DNA of 64,000 nucleotides from Pegea sp. RAD2-039 (lineage: Eukaryota; Chordata; Thaliacea; Salpida; Salpidae). Both the position numbers and the translations under genes were made by a program. Within the stretch, counting starts at the first letter, position 1, and each line of letters starts with the position of its first letter. Positions 49,501 through 60,050 of this stretch are shown piece after piece. The stretch is taken from NCBI GenBank assembly GCA_034620365.1, contig JAQGEQ010000048.1:2046001-2110000 (forward strand). The letters run 5' to 3'. The notes beneath the pieces are model-generated. The model searched no databases. It saw nothing but the letters and a program-made list of their open reading frames with translations, and was not told the origin of the DNA.

Positions 49501-52500
49501 TAGATTACTAACTAATGGAGATGAAAATACGATTCAAATGGAACCTCTATCTCTTCTTGATGATAATGATCCCAGATTTAAGAAGTTGTACTATCCATCC
49601 GAAAATATTCAGCCGATTTCAGTAATTGGTAAATTTACTTGTTGTTTTTATTACCAAAACCAACTTTTGAAAGTAGTAATTTAATTACTACAGAAGTGTT
49701 CATGATTAAATTGCTTTTGAAAATCTCAGCAAGCTTTCAAATATTGAGCTTGATAAAGAATTAATGCGAAATTTTAACTGACAAGTAAATATGTTTAATG
49801 ATAACATATAAGTAGATGGTAATCTACTTCAAAGTAATCTGAAAATACAGCTGATTAACAGGCACGTTTTTATAAGTGGATCAGGTAGAACTATTTTCTT
49901 ATGTAAATATGAAATTTAACAAGAAAGTGTTGAAGACTTAATCAAAAAACTTAGAAATGTTTTTAATTAATTTTATACAATAGGAAAAGGGGAGATGGGA
50001 AGTGTTTTCCTATCAAAAGCTCCTGGAATCTTTCCAGAGCTTGAAGATGATGTTTTAGTGATGGTGAAGTCTTTAGAGCACTACAACTACAACAACCATC
50101 ACCGGTAAGTTGTCAACTTGCTGTTTTTACTTGATATATGAAAATGTTAATTGACAAGCTCGTGTTTGTTTGTCTTTTATTTACACAAGCCACGTTAAAA
50201 TAAAAACTAAATTGACAAGTGAGTATGAAAAAATCGTTTTTTTTCTTCTTATTGAACTTTCTACAAACAGAACTAGTAACAGTCCTTACGCCCTAGGGTC
50301 TATTGTATTTTTTATCATAGTGAAAAAGTGATATGTTTGAAAGTATATTCACTTAGTATCAGTTGTAATAACTCTTCCTTTCTCTCACTTGTTGTTTACT
50401 TTTCAAAAAAATAAAACTGGAAATAAATAACTATGAAAAGATTGTGACGGTTAAGCCTCTTTAGCTATCGATGTCATTCAGGAGGTCTTACCGTTCAATG
50501 GTACCATACAAGATCTTTTAATAAACAAACACTCATCATTTCACATGTCACTAGCTTTATCATGCTTTTGAATAACAAACAAGTCATTTTTAATGAGACT
50601 TTGACAAGACTTTTATATATTACTTCTTTTGTTGTTCTAAATCTTCAATTGTTTGTGATTTTGTCGATGATAACTGCTCGTAAAGCTTTCAGTATTTTTT
50701 ATGTAAAATTAATTTTATTGTTTTTTCAGAATGTCATACAACGCTAACCAACAATTACATGATTCCACTCGTAAAGCTTTCAATCGTGAAATTAATATTT
50801 TAAGACGAGTCTCTCAAGACAATGTTGTGAAGCTACTAGCAGTTAGCTCCAATTCATCTACATTAAAACCGGACTTTTTGATCACTGAGTACCTGGATTG
50901 GGTGAGTTTTCAATTCTCGAAATGTTTCAAATCTGAAAATAACATTTTTTAAGCTTTTCAAAAGAAGATTAACTTTTTGTTTAGACTTTTTCAAATTCCA
51001 TACAATTGATTCTGTAAATAATTTCAATTTTCTAAAAGACACATTTGTTTAAAATACGAACAATTTTCTTTAAAAGTTTTTCAGCAAACTATAAGATACA
51101 TCCTCAAGTAAAGTCAACTAATTCCTTTTATTCCAAATTTTTACTCATATCAATTATTTACCAATTTTCTATTTTTTTAATTGATATTTTTTCATTTACT
51201 TTTTTTCATTGTTTTGTGTAAGACATCAAACACAGAGGTACTGCTATTGATTGAGCTTTCTACTTTGAAATTTATTCTATCTTTTTCATTTCACTGAAGA
51301 CTTGAGTATCTGGAGTAATATATGAAGTTCCAAATCACCTGTCACTACCTGTAATCATCAACACCTGTTTGATATTTTCATCATCACATGATTAAACATT
51401 TGATTTGTTTGTTATCAACAATTTTCTTCAAATATCACTGACTTTCTTTTATTCTTCTTCTATCTCTTCATTTACATATCCTGTTTTAGCTTGCAGCCAA
51501 AAATCAATCTTGTATTTTACATAAATTTTTTTCGATTGATTTTTACTTCTTTTGTACCGGACTGAAAGTTGACTTCAATTCAGTCAGCTGACCTAGGTGA
51601 TGATGTTTGGCTATCTAGCAGATGTTGTAACTTGATATGATTATTCTATTTTTTCTGCGAAACCCGATAACAATAAATTCCTTTAGAATTAGAAGAGCCG
51701 GTCACGTGACATGATTTTTCTTTGGGAAATTTTCATTTTTTGTTTTATTTCAGAAAAATATCAACAATTTTGATAAAGTTCGAAAGTTTGAAAATACTTT
51801 TTTATTTTTCAACACTTTTAATTCTAAATTAAATCAATGAGTCACAGAGACACGTTTTTTTTGTTTTCAACATCATTTGAAACTTGATTAAATATTGAAA
51901 TGACACAAACTTTTTTTCTTGTTGTCTATTTATATTCTAAAATGTTTTATTCTTGATAAAAGTAATAATTTAATTAACATATTTTACTATATTTATATCG
52001 GTTATTCAATACCTGGAAAATGTAATAAAGAAAATATCCACTGATCTAATATGCTCTTTCTTTGATGTAGTAATCCTGAGGAGCAAATAATAAAAGCTAC
52101 TTCCCTTTCTCTCATCTTAATCCTAGCTCTGATTGTACCTTCAATCATAACTTTGACTTTCCGAAAATAACTTTTTTATTGTTGGATAGAAAAGTTGTTT
52201 GAAGTGATTGAGGGTTTGGTGGAGGTAATTTTCGGATGTTCCTCTCTTTTGATCTCGAGTGTCTCCTCTTCAAATGTCATCTGTTGCAATCTTTAATCGA
52301 TTTATTTTCAATCAACTTTGAAATCAAAATTATTTCTGAGAAAGATCAAATTGATTTGAACAACATTTTTCAGGGAATCTTGAAACTGTGTCTTCGCGCT
52401 TCTGCTGATGGAAAGATCTCGAAATTCACCAAAATGCAAAAAGTAATCTCTTCTGGATGATCTTCATCAGATCTTCATCAAATTTTTCGCGTAGATGGAA

Positions 52501-53229
52501 ATGTGTTATCAAGTTGCTTGTGGTCTCGAACATCTCAAGGACCTGGGACTTGTCCATCGCGATATCGCTGCTCGAAATTGCGTCATCAGCTCACAGCTAG
52601 TTGTCAAAATTTCCATGTTATCACTATCACAGGAGGGTTTTCCCGAGTGAGTCATCCGTCAGTCACGCTTAAATGAACAGCAGATGATTCACATCCTTCT
52701 CACAGAGATTACTATCGTGAAGAACAAGGAAGAGTCATTCCGCTCCGCTGGATGTCTCCTGAAGCTCTCTTTTCCGACCACTTTAGTCTCAAATCTGACG
52801 TCTGGGCATTCGGCGTGACGTGTTGGGAAATTTTCACTTCAGGGGCTTACCCGTATCGTGACGTCAGTGACGATCAATTGATCGCAGGTTAGTGATGTCA
52901 TGACAACCACCTAGCAACGCTAACCAATTGTCTTCTCAGCTCTCAACTCTGATCACCCGTCATCCATCAAGTTGCCTGTTATCAAAGCATCCAAGCGAAT
53001 CACGTCACTAATCTCAAAGTGTTGTCGCCATCTGTCCAGTGACCGTCCTGATATGCGGCCCATCAAACGAAAACTTCATTCGATCATTAGCGAGAAAGAC
53101 TCTACGGAACCCAGTACAGTCAGTGGACTCTCAGACACTACAGCGCGTGTGGCGGTTGCCATGACGACTACTACAAACTGTGAGGAACAAAGTGAAGAAG
53201 ATGAGAAAATAGACGAAGAACTTTACTGA
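40536..53229 (+). CDS. PTK7: Inactive tyrosine-protein kinase 7 (PTK7/off-track/Lemon type receptor)
   Basis: Twenty-three exons: 40536-40575, 40627-40801, 40883-41016, 41281-41383, 41444-41622, 42045-42201, 42884-43026, 43991-44122, 44593-44739, 45795-45943, 46000-46138, 46641-46778, 47292-47536, 48331-48520, 48573-48714, 48773-48822, 49485-49628, 49984-50104, 50730-50901, 52374-52442, 52495-52646, 52706-52887, 52940-53229; 1130 residues (human 1070). PTK7 is a Wnt/planar-polarity co-receptor. A signal peptide (KNWILFLSCTLVQQVFC) leads into seven Ig domains up to residue 690, e.g. DRGVYQCVATNLAGNV. The membrane segment (about 713-738) TIQTIALSISAAVAYI is almost identical in pattern to human PTK7. 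The kinase-like domain (about 800-1075) keeps GKGEMGSVF, K831, E863 and HRD 944-946, but DFG is replaced by MLS (964-966; human ALG), so it is a pseudokinase. LRWMSPEA and SDVWAFGV are intact. The tail is acidic, ending EELY. ATG 40551 is an alternative start. Confidence 0.95.
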
Positions 53230-56200
53230 AACAATTAGGCCTTAAAATCCTACTCTTTACCTCACATTTGTTTTATATCCTTTTTTTCATTGATTTTTGT
53301 GCGCCTTAACTTGAACCCTCATCTTTTCCAGCACCTGTTTTGTCGTCCCCGCTTAACAACCTTCAACAGCAACAGCTTGTGTTTTACTACTTTCTCCTTC
53401 TACAAGTTGATGTAGGAAATTTGATGGTGGTATATTAATATATATACAAGCATGTACTTTTGTTACTACTTAATAATATACATTTAATAAATAAACACTT
53501 TTTTCACTTTCCTGTTTTTCATTTGTTCCTTTTTTCATTGATTGCAAATTTAATCTCAGTAAAAATGAAGTAAAAATTGTTAGTTTCTATATATAAGAAT
53601 TTTAGTCAGATATCAAAATATTTCAAAACTTTTGAAACTAAATACAAATTCTTGCTTTGATATTTTACGTAAATTTAGTTAAAATTTTTGAAGTTTTAAG
53701 TAACACATTAGTTGTTGTAGCCATCACTGTAATCTACGTTACCTTATAGACTAAGATATTTAGTTATTTTATCAGAAAATTGTATTTAATGCTGATAAAT
53801 GAAAAGTTTAAACTTTAAACGATTTCTTATTAAATACGTTTTAGTGACAACAGTAAACACAACTGGAATTTTATCTTAGTGACTAAACTTATTTATCTTA
53901 CCAACAAATTAGTCATAATTTTTATTTCTGCAACAAACTTTTTCTTTTTTACTTGCATCAAGCTCTCAGGGTTTCAATCAAAGCTCACAGCAAAATGCAT
54001 ATCTCAAATAGTTTTGAAGCGTTTTCATTTGCTTGCTACAATTAAGATGGCAAAAAGCTTTAAAATCTGCTAAATATCTAAAAAAAATTGTTCATTCTGA
54101 AAAAAAGAAAAAAACTTGATTAGTGATTCATATGGTTGATAAGGAATAACAAGCAATAAAATAAAATTCAATCTATTAGATGTAAGTTACAAGTAAAATA
54201 TTTAGATATTTTAGTAACATACTAACTTATAGTGATGATGTTTGTGGTTTTGTTTGATCTAACATTTATTTTTAATTAGTATCATACTAATAAGAAACCC
54301 TCGTATCTTTTAGATATAAACTTTACTCACAAGAACAACACTTTTAAGTGAAAAATTGGTTTAATTAGAAAGAAATAATGTGAAACTTTGACAGTAATCA
54401 TAGTTGAAATAGTTTTCAGTTTGCATAAACATTTTTCAAATATTTTGATGTTTTTACGTTTCATCACTTTTTCTTGCATTTAATATTTGCAATTATTAAA
54501 TTGTTCGCAACAAATATTAAACTTTTTATTTTAAATGTTTTGTTTTTTATCATTATGACTGATAATTTACTATATTATTATTGATTTTTTAACTGAAACC
54601 TATAGTTTAATATTTTCAAAAAATCGATAACCTTTAATTATTATAACATTTATATTATGATACATAAATGTAATTCAAAATCGATTATACATAAAACAAA
54701 ACCATGAAAATATTGAGAAAGAATCTAAATGATGATTTGTTAGACTTAATAATAAAGTTTTGAATATAATGAAAAAATAGGCGAAATAATTCTTTGAAAT
54801 AAACAAAAATAAGTTTTTTAATTCGAATTGTTCTTAATGTAATCTGATTTTGTTTCGATTAAAAAGCTAAATTTAAATTGTATATTACAAATATTTTCAT
54901 AAAAGTATTTTACAGAAAATTATTCATTTATATATAATTGGTTTTTTACAGTTTGAATATTTCAAGAAAAAAATATGAAATTAGAGGTTTTCCAGATAAA
55001 AAATATAAAAAACTCAACTAATCTGTTATAGCTGACAAATGGATTGTTATTTTAGATCCAAATTTTCAAAAAAAACAACAATAATTTGATAATACTTTGA
55101 GAATTAAGAAGTTAAAAAAAAGAGTTGTTTTTTGAATGATTTAAAAATTTATAAATAAATTCGAGTCAGTCACCATTTTTCATTATTAAAAATAACTGGA
55201 ATATTTTTCTTTTTATTACACTAGACGCAAACTACAAAATCAATTAAAAGTATTTGTAATTAAAAGAAAAAAACCGTAATTCAATAAAAATCAGATTTTC
55301 AAAAGCTTTCAATTAAATTTATTTTCAATTTATTTTTAAGAATGCATTTATTTCAATAAGTTTTAAACCAGTGGTTTTCAATCTTCTACAAGAAAATAAT
55401 CTTCTAGAAAAGCAAAAAATACCACTTCAAGTTTCCAGTGAAGACCACTTTGATAATTTTATCATTAATCTAAGATCGCTTTTTAATTTTTTAATTCAAA
55501 TTCATTCACTTACAACGTCTTCGTGCTTACAAAGATATTCACCAAACAATGTTTTATTATTTCAAGAAAACATATTACAGATTTGAAAGGAACTAATTAA
55601 ACGAATTATACTAAAAAATCTTTGTCACATCAAGCTACAATTACTAGAATTCAATTCGATTCAACGTAGGCGGGACTACTGGAAAAATTTCACTTTGAGA
55701 AAAACATTCAAACTTCTTGCATATTTCAGTGAGATATTCTACTCTCAGAGTTAGACTGATGAAGTTAGATTCACAAAATAAATAGATAAAAGATTGTGTT
55801 GTTTGCAAAAAGTTTCTAGAAATAATTTTGAATTGTTTCTATTTTTCTGAATAATATATATTTAGATAAACTTGAAATCCTCAAATATAATATTTTTAAC
55901 TGACTTTGAAATATCGAAAATGATACATTAATATAACAAATCAATTTTATTGGATGCTTGTTGCATCAATCCTTGAAAATTCTCTGCTTCCTGATGCTTA
56001 TAATAAGAAAATTACCACTACGAAAACTAGAAGGCAAAAATGCATGATAGTTTTACTATAACTTAAGTGATTTAGTTTAAGTATTTGCATTTATCAATGA
56101 AATTTTGCTTATATTGTAATTAACTGAATTTTTACATACTTACTCATAAAGTTTATTTTTTTAAGTTCGACTAAACTACAACAGCTTTGTAACTTGTTTG

Positions 56201-56258
56201 AGTTGTTCCTTTTGGTGGAGAAGGTTTACATGTACAATGGCAAATCTACTTAACTGGC
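53230..56258. other. Intergenic, PTK7 3' flank to LTR element
   Basis: Contains the PTK7 3' UTR (AATAAATAAA near 53490 as likely poly(A) signal) followed by A/T-rich DNA. CAGTGGTTTTCAATCTTC at about 55370 resembles a hAT transposon end, without a visible partner. Confidence 0.45.
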
Positions 56259-56501
56259 TGTAATGATAATAAGTTTATACAAAAGCTTTATTCTATTATG
56301 AAATGCGCACAGAGTAAGAATGAACAACCCAACTGTAAGCACACAGAAAACGAGTAAGCAACCACAAGCCGGCCTTTGAAGGATATTTACGCATGCGGTA
56401 AAATTTGCGTTATACAATTTAAATATAATCAGTACTCACAACCAAATCATTAGATCGTAAAAGACAGAACCGCACATGTTTACAATTGTACCACAATCAC
56501 A
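56259..56501 (-). repeat. 3' LTR
   Basis: 243 bp with TG...CA ends on the minus strand (TGTGATTGTGG at 56501 downwards, ATCATTACA at 56259). It is related to the repeat at 59775-60050. Confidence 0.65.
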
Positions 56502-56799
56502 ATTTCCGCCAATTAGTCCCACCTGTAGCGCTTAGAAAGTACACCTTTGAGGATTTAGCGGACCACCGAACCTTCACGTGCTTCTGCTCCTCTGTCGCAA
56601 CCTCTGATACTATGACCATCAAAGCTTTTCATTATTTCCTTATCGGTAACAGATTCATCCAACTCGTTGTTCCTTTCCTTTCACATCATCATATTGTCTT
56701 CAAGATTCATATTACTTGGTGAGGTAGATTAGGGACTATCAAAAACTCCCTGACGAAACTTTTTATTCCTTTCTATTCAGTTAGTAAACTTATATAGGG

Positions 56800-57625
56800 A
56801 TTAGACCCTAACAGTTCAACCTCATTCATACCACCATCATTCTTGACATACTGAAGTCCATTTTGGTGGAGAGTGGATGCTACAGCTATCATTTACGTCA
56901 TATTCCAGTGTGAATAGGGAAGCTTCATCAGTGACCTATAAAGTTGACTAGACAATGTCTTTCTTGAGCTCCACGAAATTCTGAAACTCTCTTTCTAGAT
57001 TGGAAATTAATGAACCTTACTCGGGCGTTTAATTTTATCTGAAAATTTCAAATCTTGTTTACAAATCTATTTTGAGTAATAAGCAAAAAGTCCCAACGCT
57101 CTCTCCAACAGCTTTGCATTAGTTGGGGACTGAAGCTTCATCAGAGTTTTTAAGGGTTCCGGACCATCTTAACCTGACTTCTTCCCATATCATAACGCAG
57201 AAAGCAAAGCTCTTCTATTCCATATACTTTTTAGATTCTTTTAAAGTCATTTTTTGTTTCCGATGAAGTTAAGAGACATTTCAGAATGTGATTTTAATTC
57301 ATCTAACGAGTTGCCTCCAATAATAATTTCATCAAAATACATGGGGATGTGCTTGTATAAAAAGCTGATTTAAATGTTTTCGATATTATTCTTCGAAATA
57401 CAGTATCCAGGATCCACGAGTAAGTTCAAATGGGATCACATCAAATTCTAATCATTTACTTTCAGCCTCAAAATTCGTAAACGTTTTGTGTCTCTCAGTT
57501 ATGCTCATTTTAACTCATAAGAATTTATATTAAGCCAGCTCACTTACTACATCTTAGCAATCGGAAAAGCATCCCTTTTTGTAAAAAGGTTTATTATTTG
57601 ATTAATGTCAACAGCTAACTTTTCC
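56800..57625 (-). pseudogene. Ty3/gypsy pol remnant (reverse transcriptase to RNase H)
   Basis: On the minus strand the order of motifs is that of Ty3/gypsy pol: VDINQIINLFTKRDAFPIAK at about 57610 (consensus VDYSQTINLFT-LDAYPLP), FDVIPFELT near 57450, MYFDEIIIGGNS near 57330 (consensus YLDDIIIGG; the second catalytic Asp is Glu), GLFAYYSK near 57090, and AVASTLHQNGLQ of RNase H near 56880. Several stops and frame changes interrupt it. Confidence 0.8.
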
Positions 57626-57959
57626 ATATTTTTTAAATGTAATACATTGAGCTCTCACTGTACTAGTTTTCTTCTATTTCATTTATTTATTCAATGTACG
57701 GCTACGAGTGACAAATTCAACGGCTCTTACAGCAAACAAAAACCAAATATTACGAGCAAAGAGATAATTGGAAGGTCTTTGGTATATGAAAGTTTAAGAT
57801 TAATATAGACAGAATAGAAACACTGTAGAAGGATTGGTAAAATATAAATTGTGAATCAATAATTTGACATGACAACATAGTAGAAAAAGGTTATGAAACT
57901 TGCCATGTTACGCGTCACTTCTTGAGGAAACTACTTAAATCTTGTTTTTTTTTCACAAA

Positions 57960-58780
57960 TTTGTAAAAGATGCGATAGGTTTCTATGTGCAGATGGAATT
58001 GGGAAGGGAATTCTAAACCTTGGTTACCCTATTAGAAAATCTGTACTCCACTGAGTATTGTTAAAGTTATTTGGTGGTTTAATTTTGAATGAAGAGCCTC
58101 TGAGGATGTACGGAAGATTGCGATCTTTAAAGTATTTTATGAAACTAAGATCACGAAAACCATTAGTAATTTTAAATAGCAGTACAAGGTCCGAAAAAAA
58201 AGCGTCGATATTGCAAGGATTTAATAGTTAGCTTATAGAGACGGTCTTCCTATGAGGAAAAGGGTATGTCACACGTTTTGGACGAATTAAAGACTTTTAA
58301 TATCTTTTATTAGGTGAGGACCACAGGGAAAAGTTTAACTTTAATTTAGGACCGGTGTATATGGTAAAAAGTTTTAATAATGTCCAAATATTCCTTCTCT
58401 TGTACGATTCGAAAACTCGGTATGAAGTTAATTATGAACAAATAGTTTGTGACATTTTAAGTCTTAAAGGACAACGATTTCCAGGTCCTTAATGACCTGA
58501 CAATTGATATTGAGAGTCAGTTGATGTTGAGTTAGGGCTTGATGCTTTATTCATTGACAGGTGAAAACATTTCCGGTGGCGAGTTTGAGTTGTCTCGATT
58601 GAAGCCATAGATTAGTGGATTACAAAAAAGATTGAAGAATAGCTGATTTAGTACCAAGGAGCTTGGCATCATCGGTAAAAAGAATTAAGTTTCCAGAACC
58701 ATTTAGTTATATAGAGCTGTTTGTAATGTCATTACTATAAATATTTAAAAGAAGTGGGCCAATAAATTTATTTCAGATCT
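57960..58780 (-). pseudogene. LINE (jockey/CR1-like) reverse transcriptase remnant
   Basis: On the minus strand IGPLLLNIYSNDITNSS is followed by LILFTDDAKLLGTKSA (consensus LFADDAKL), a damaged thumb region, then DRLYKLTIKSLQYRRF and finally RVTKVYNSLPNSIC, the conserved C-terminal end of such RTs. At least six in-frame stops are present. It lies inside the LTR element between pol and the 5' LTR, so it appears to be a nested insertion that replaced or interrupted gag. Confidence 0.8.
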
Positions 58781-59774
58781 TACACAAAAGCAATAGCAAT
58801 TTTGATCTAGAAGAAGTTAATTGAAGTTAGCTAATTTCATTTCATTAACATATTTCAGTCAAATAAAACAAAAGATGGAAAGCTTGCTGAAAATGATCAA
58901 ACCTCAAAAACATGAGTGACTAGAAGATTTTTTTGGTAAAATTAATTTCTGAAAAATGAAAAGCTAATTTAGAAGATTTATTGAAGTTAGATAAAAATAA
59001 TCGTAAATGTTGTCGCTTCTGTTTCTAGATAAACATAATATAAATAATCATGATAATACAATTAAATCAAATAATATAATCAAATAAAGTTAATTTTTCA
59101 GTCGATTTATTTTTATTATTTCTACCTTAAATTAATTTTGAGCTTTGGATGTTTAGATTCCCGGCATATCATAATGAGATAACGCAAAGCGAGCAGAATT
59201 CAGCTAAACTAAAAAGGGATGTGGAAACATCGTGTCTTATCATACTAAAATATAAATTGAATCTCTGAAAGATAGAAGAGATCCTTTTGATAAAAGAAAG
59301 AAGCAATTCGATGGAGTAGCGAGGAATTAGTGAGGCAACGACTTCAAACAACTCTAGTCGTTGTAATTCAGGCTTTTGTGGCGAGGGCTTCTGTGATCTG
59401 GAAGAAGCAGGGACTATTCCTAGGAGTAAAAAAAATTTAATTCTCATTTTCAACATAATGAAGAGAGTAGATTTCATCAGTGGATCAATGGAAGAAAGTT
59501 TAAGATTGACTAATGAAGCAAGGCTAGATGATGTTGTGATAGGGGCTGCAGAAGACCTTAAAAATGTAAGATTCGATAAAAGCTGAGGGCGATAAGACAG
59601 ATAGAAATTTGTATCTATCTATCAACATAAAAGATTAAAACCTATCCAAAATTATTTTCAAAGTCAGTTTTCTTTTGCATATCTGATTTTTAAAAATCTT
59701 TAACCGTCGCTTAACTTTAATTACGTTAAGCTCCAATAATCAACAATTGGTAACAACATAACCATAAAAAATCA
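58781..59774. other. Internal part of the decayed LTR element
   Basis: Expected to hold gag and the primer-binding site, but I could not recognise either. A 102-codon minus-strand frame at 59169-59477 may be a gag or LINE remnant without a diagnostic motif. Confidence 0.35.
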
Positions 59775-60050
59775 TTCTATTATATATCTTAATATACTAT
59801 TATGTAGCTCTATTCTATTATAAAATGCACACAGCAAGATAAACAAGTCAAAAAACTACTCGACTGTAAGCACACAGAAGTTATTATCAATAAGTAGCGC
59901 GCTAACACTTCCTCAGAATTACGCTTACATACGCGGTAAAATAATCTACTGTATGACAGTGAAAATATACGACATTAGGTTTAGATAGGGTTTGATTAAC
60001 AGTTGATGTTAAATAAATCAAAACCCCTACTCTACCACTAAACGAACACA
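59775..60050 (-). repeat. 5' LTR (approximate limits)
   Basis: Related to 56259-56501; starts TGTGTTCG at 60050 on the minus strand. The lower boundary is uncertain because a short ATTCTATTAT motif is duplicated near 59773 and 59811. Confidence 0.55.

Larger units (their letters stand above)
56259..60050 (-). mobile_element. Decayed Ty3/gypsy LTR retrotransposon with nested LINE fragment
   Basis: Two related direct repeats bound the element: 56259-56501 (3' LTR for a minus-strand element) and about 59775-60050 (5' LTR). They share blocks such as CTGTAAGCACACAGAA, ATAGAATA (minus) and ACCGC-ATGCGT-like text. The 3' LTR begins TGTG and ends TACA with a purine-rich GGCGGAAAT just inside, as expected for a polypurine tract. 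Pol remnants lie at 56800-57625 on the minus strand. Both LTRs differ heavily and the frames are broken, so the copy is old and inactive. Integrase is almost wholly missing, as only about 300 nt separate RNase H from the LTR. Confidence 0.75.

Noticed and set aside
55369-55586. hAT transposon or gene fragment
   Set aside because: CAGTGGTTTTCAATC resembles a hAT end, but no matching inverted end, target duplication or transposase motif was found nearby.
56486-56722. Plus-strand 78-codon frame
   Set aside because: It overlaps the 3' end of the minus-strand LTR element and has no independent support.
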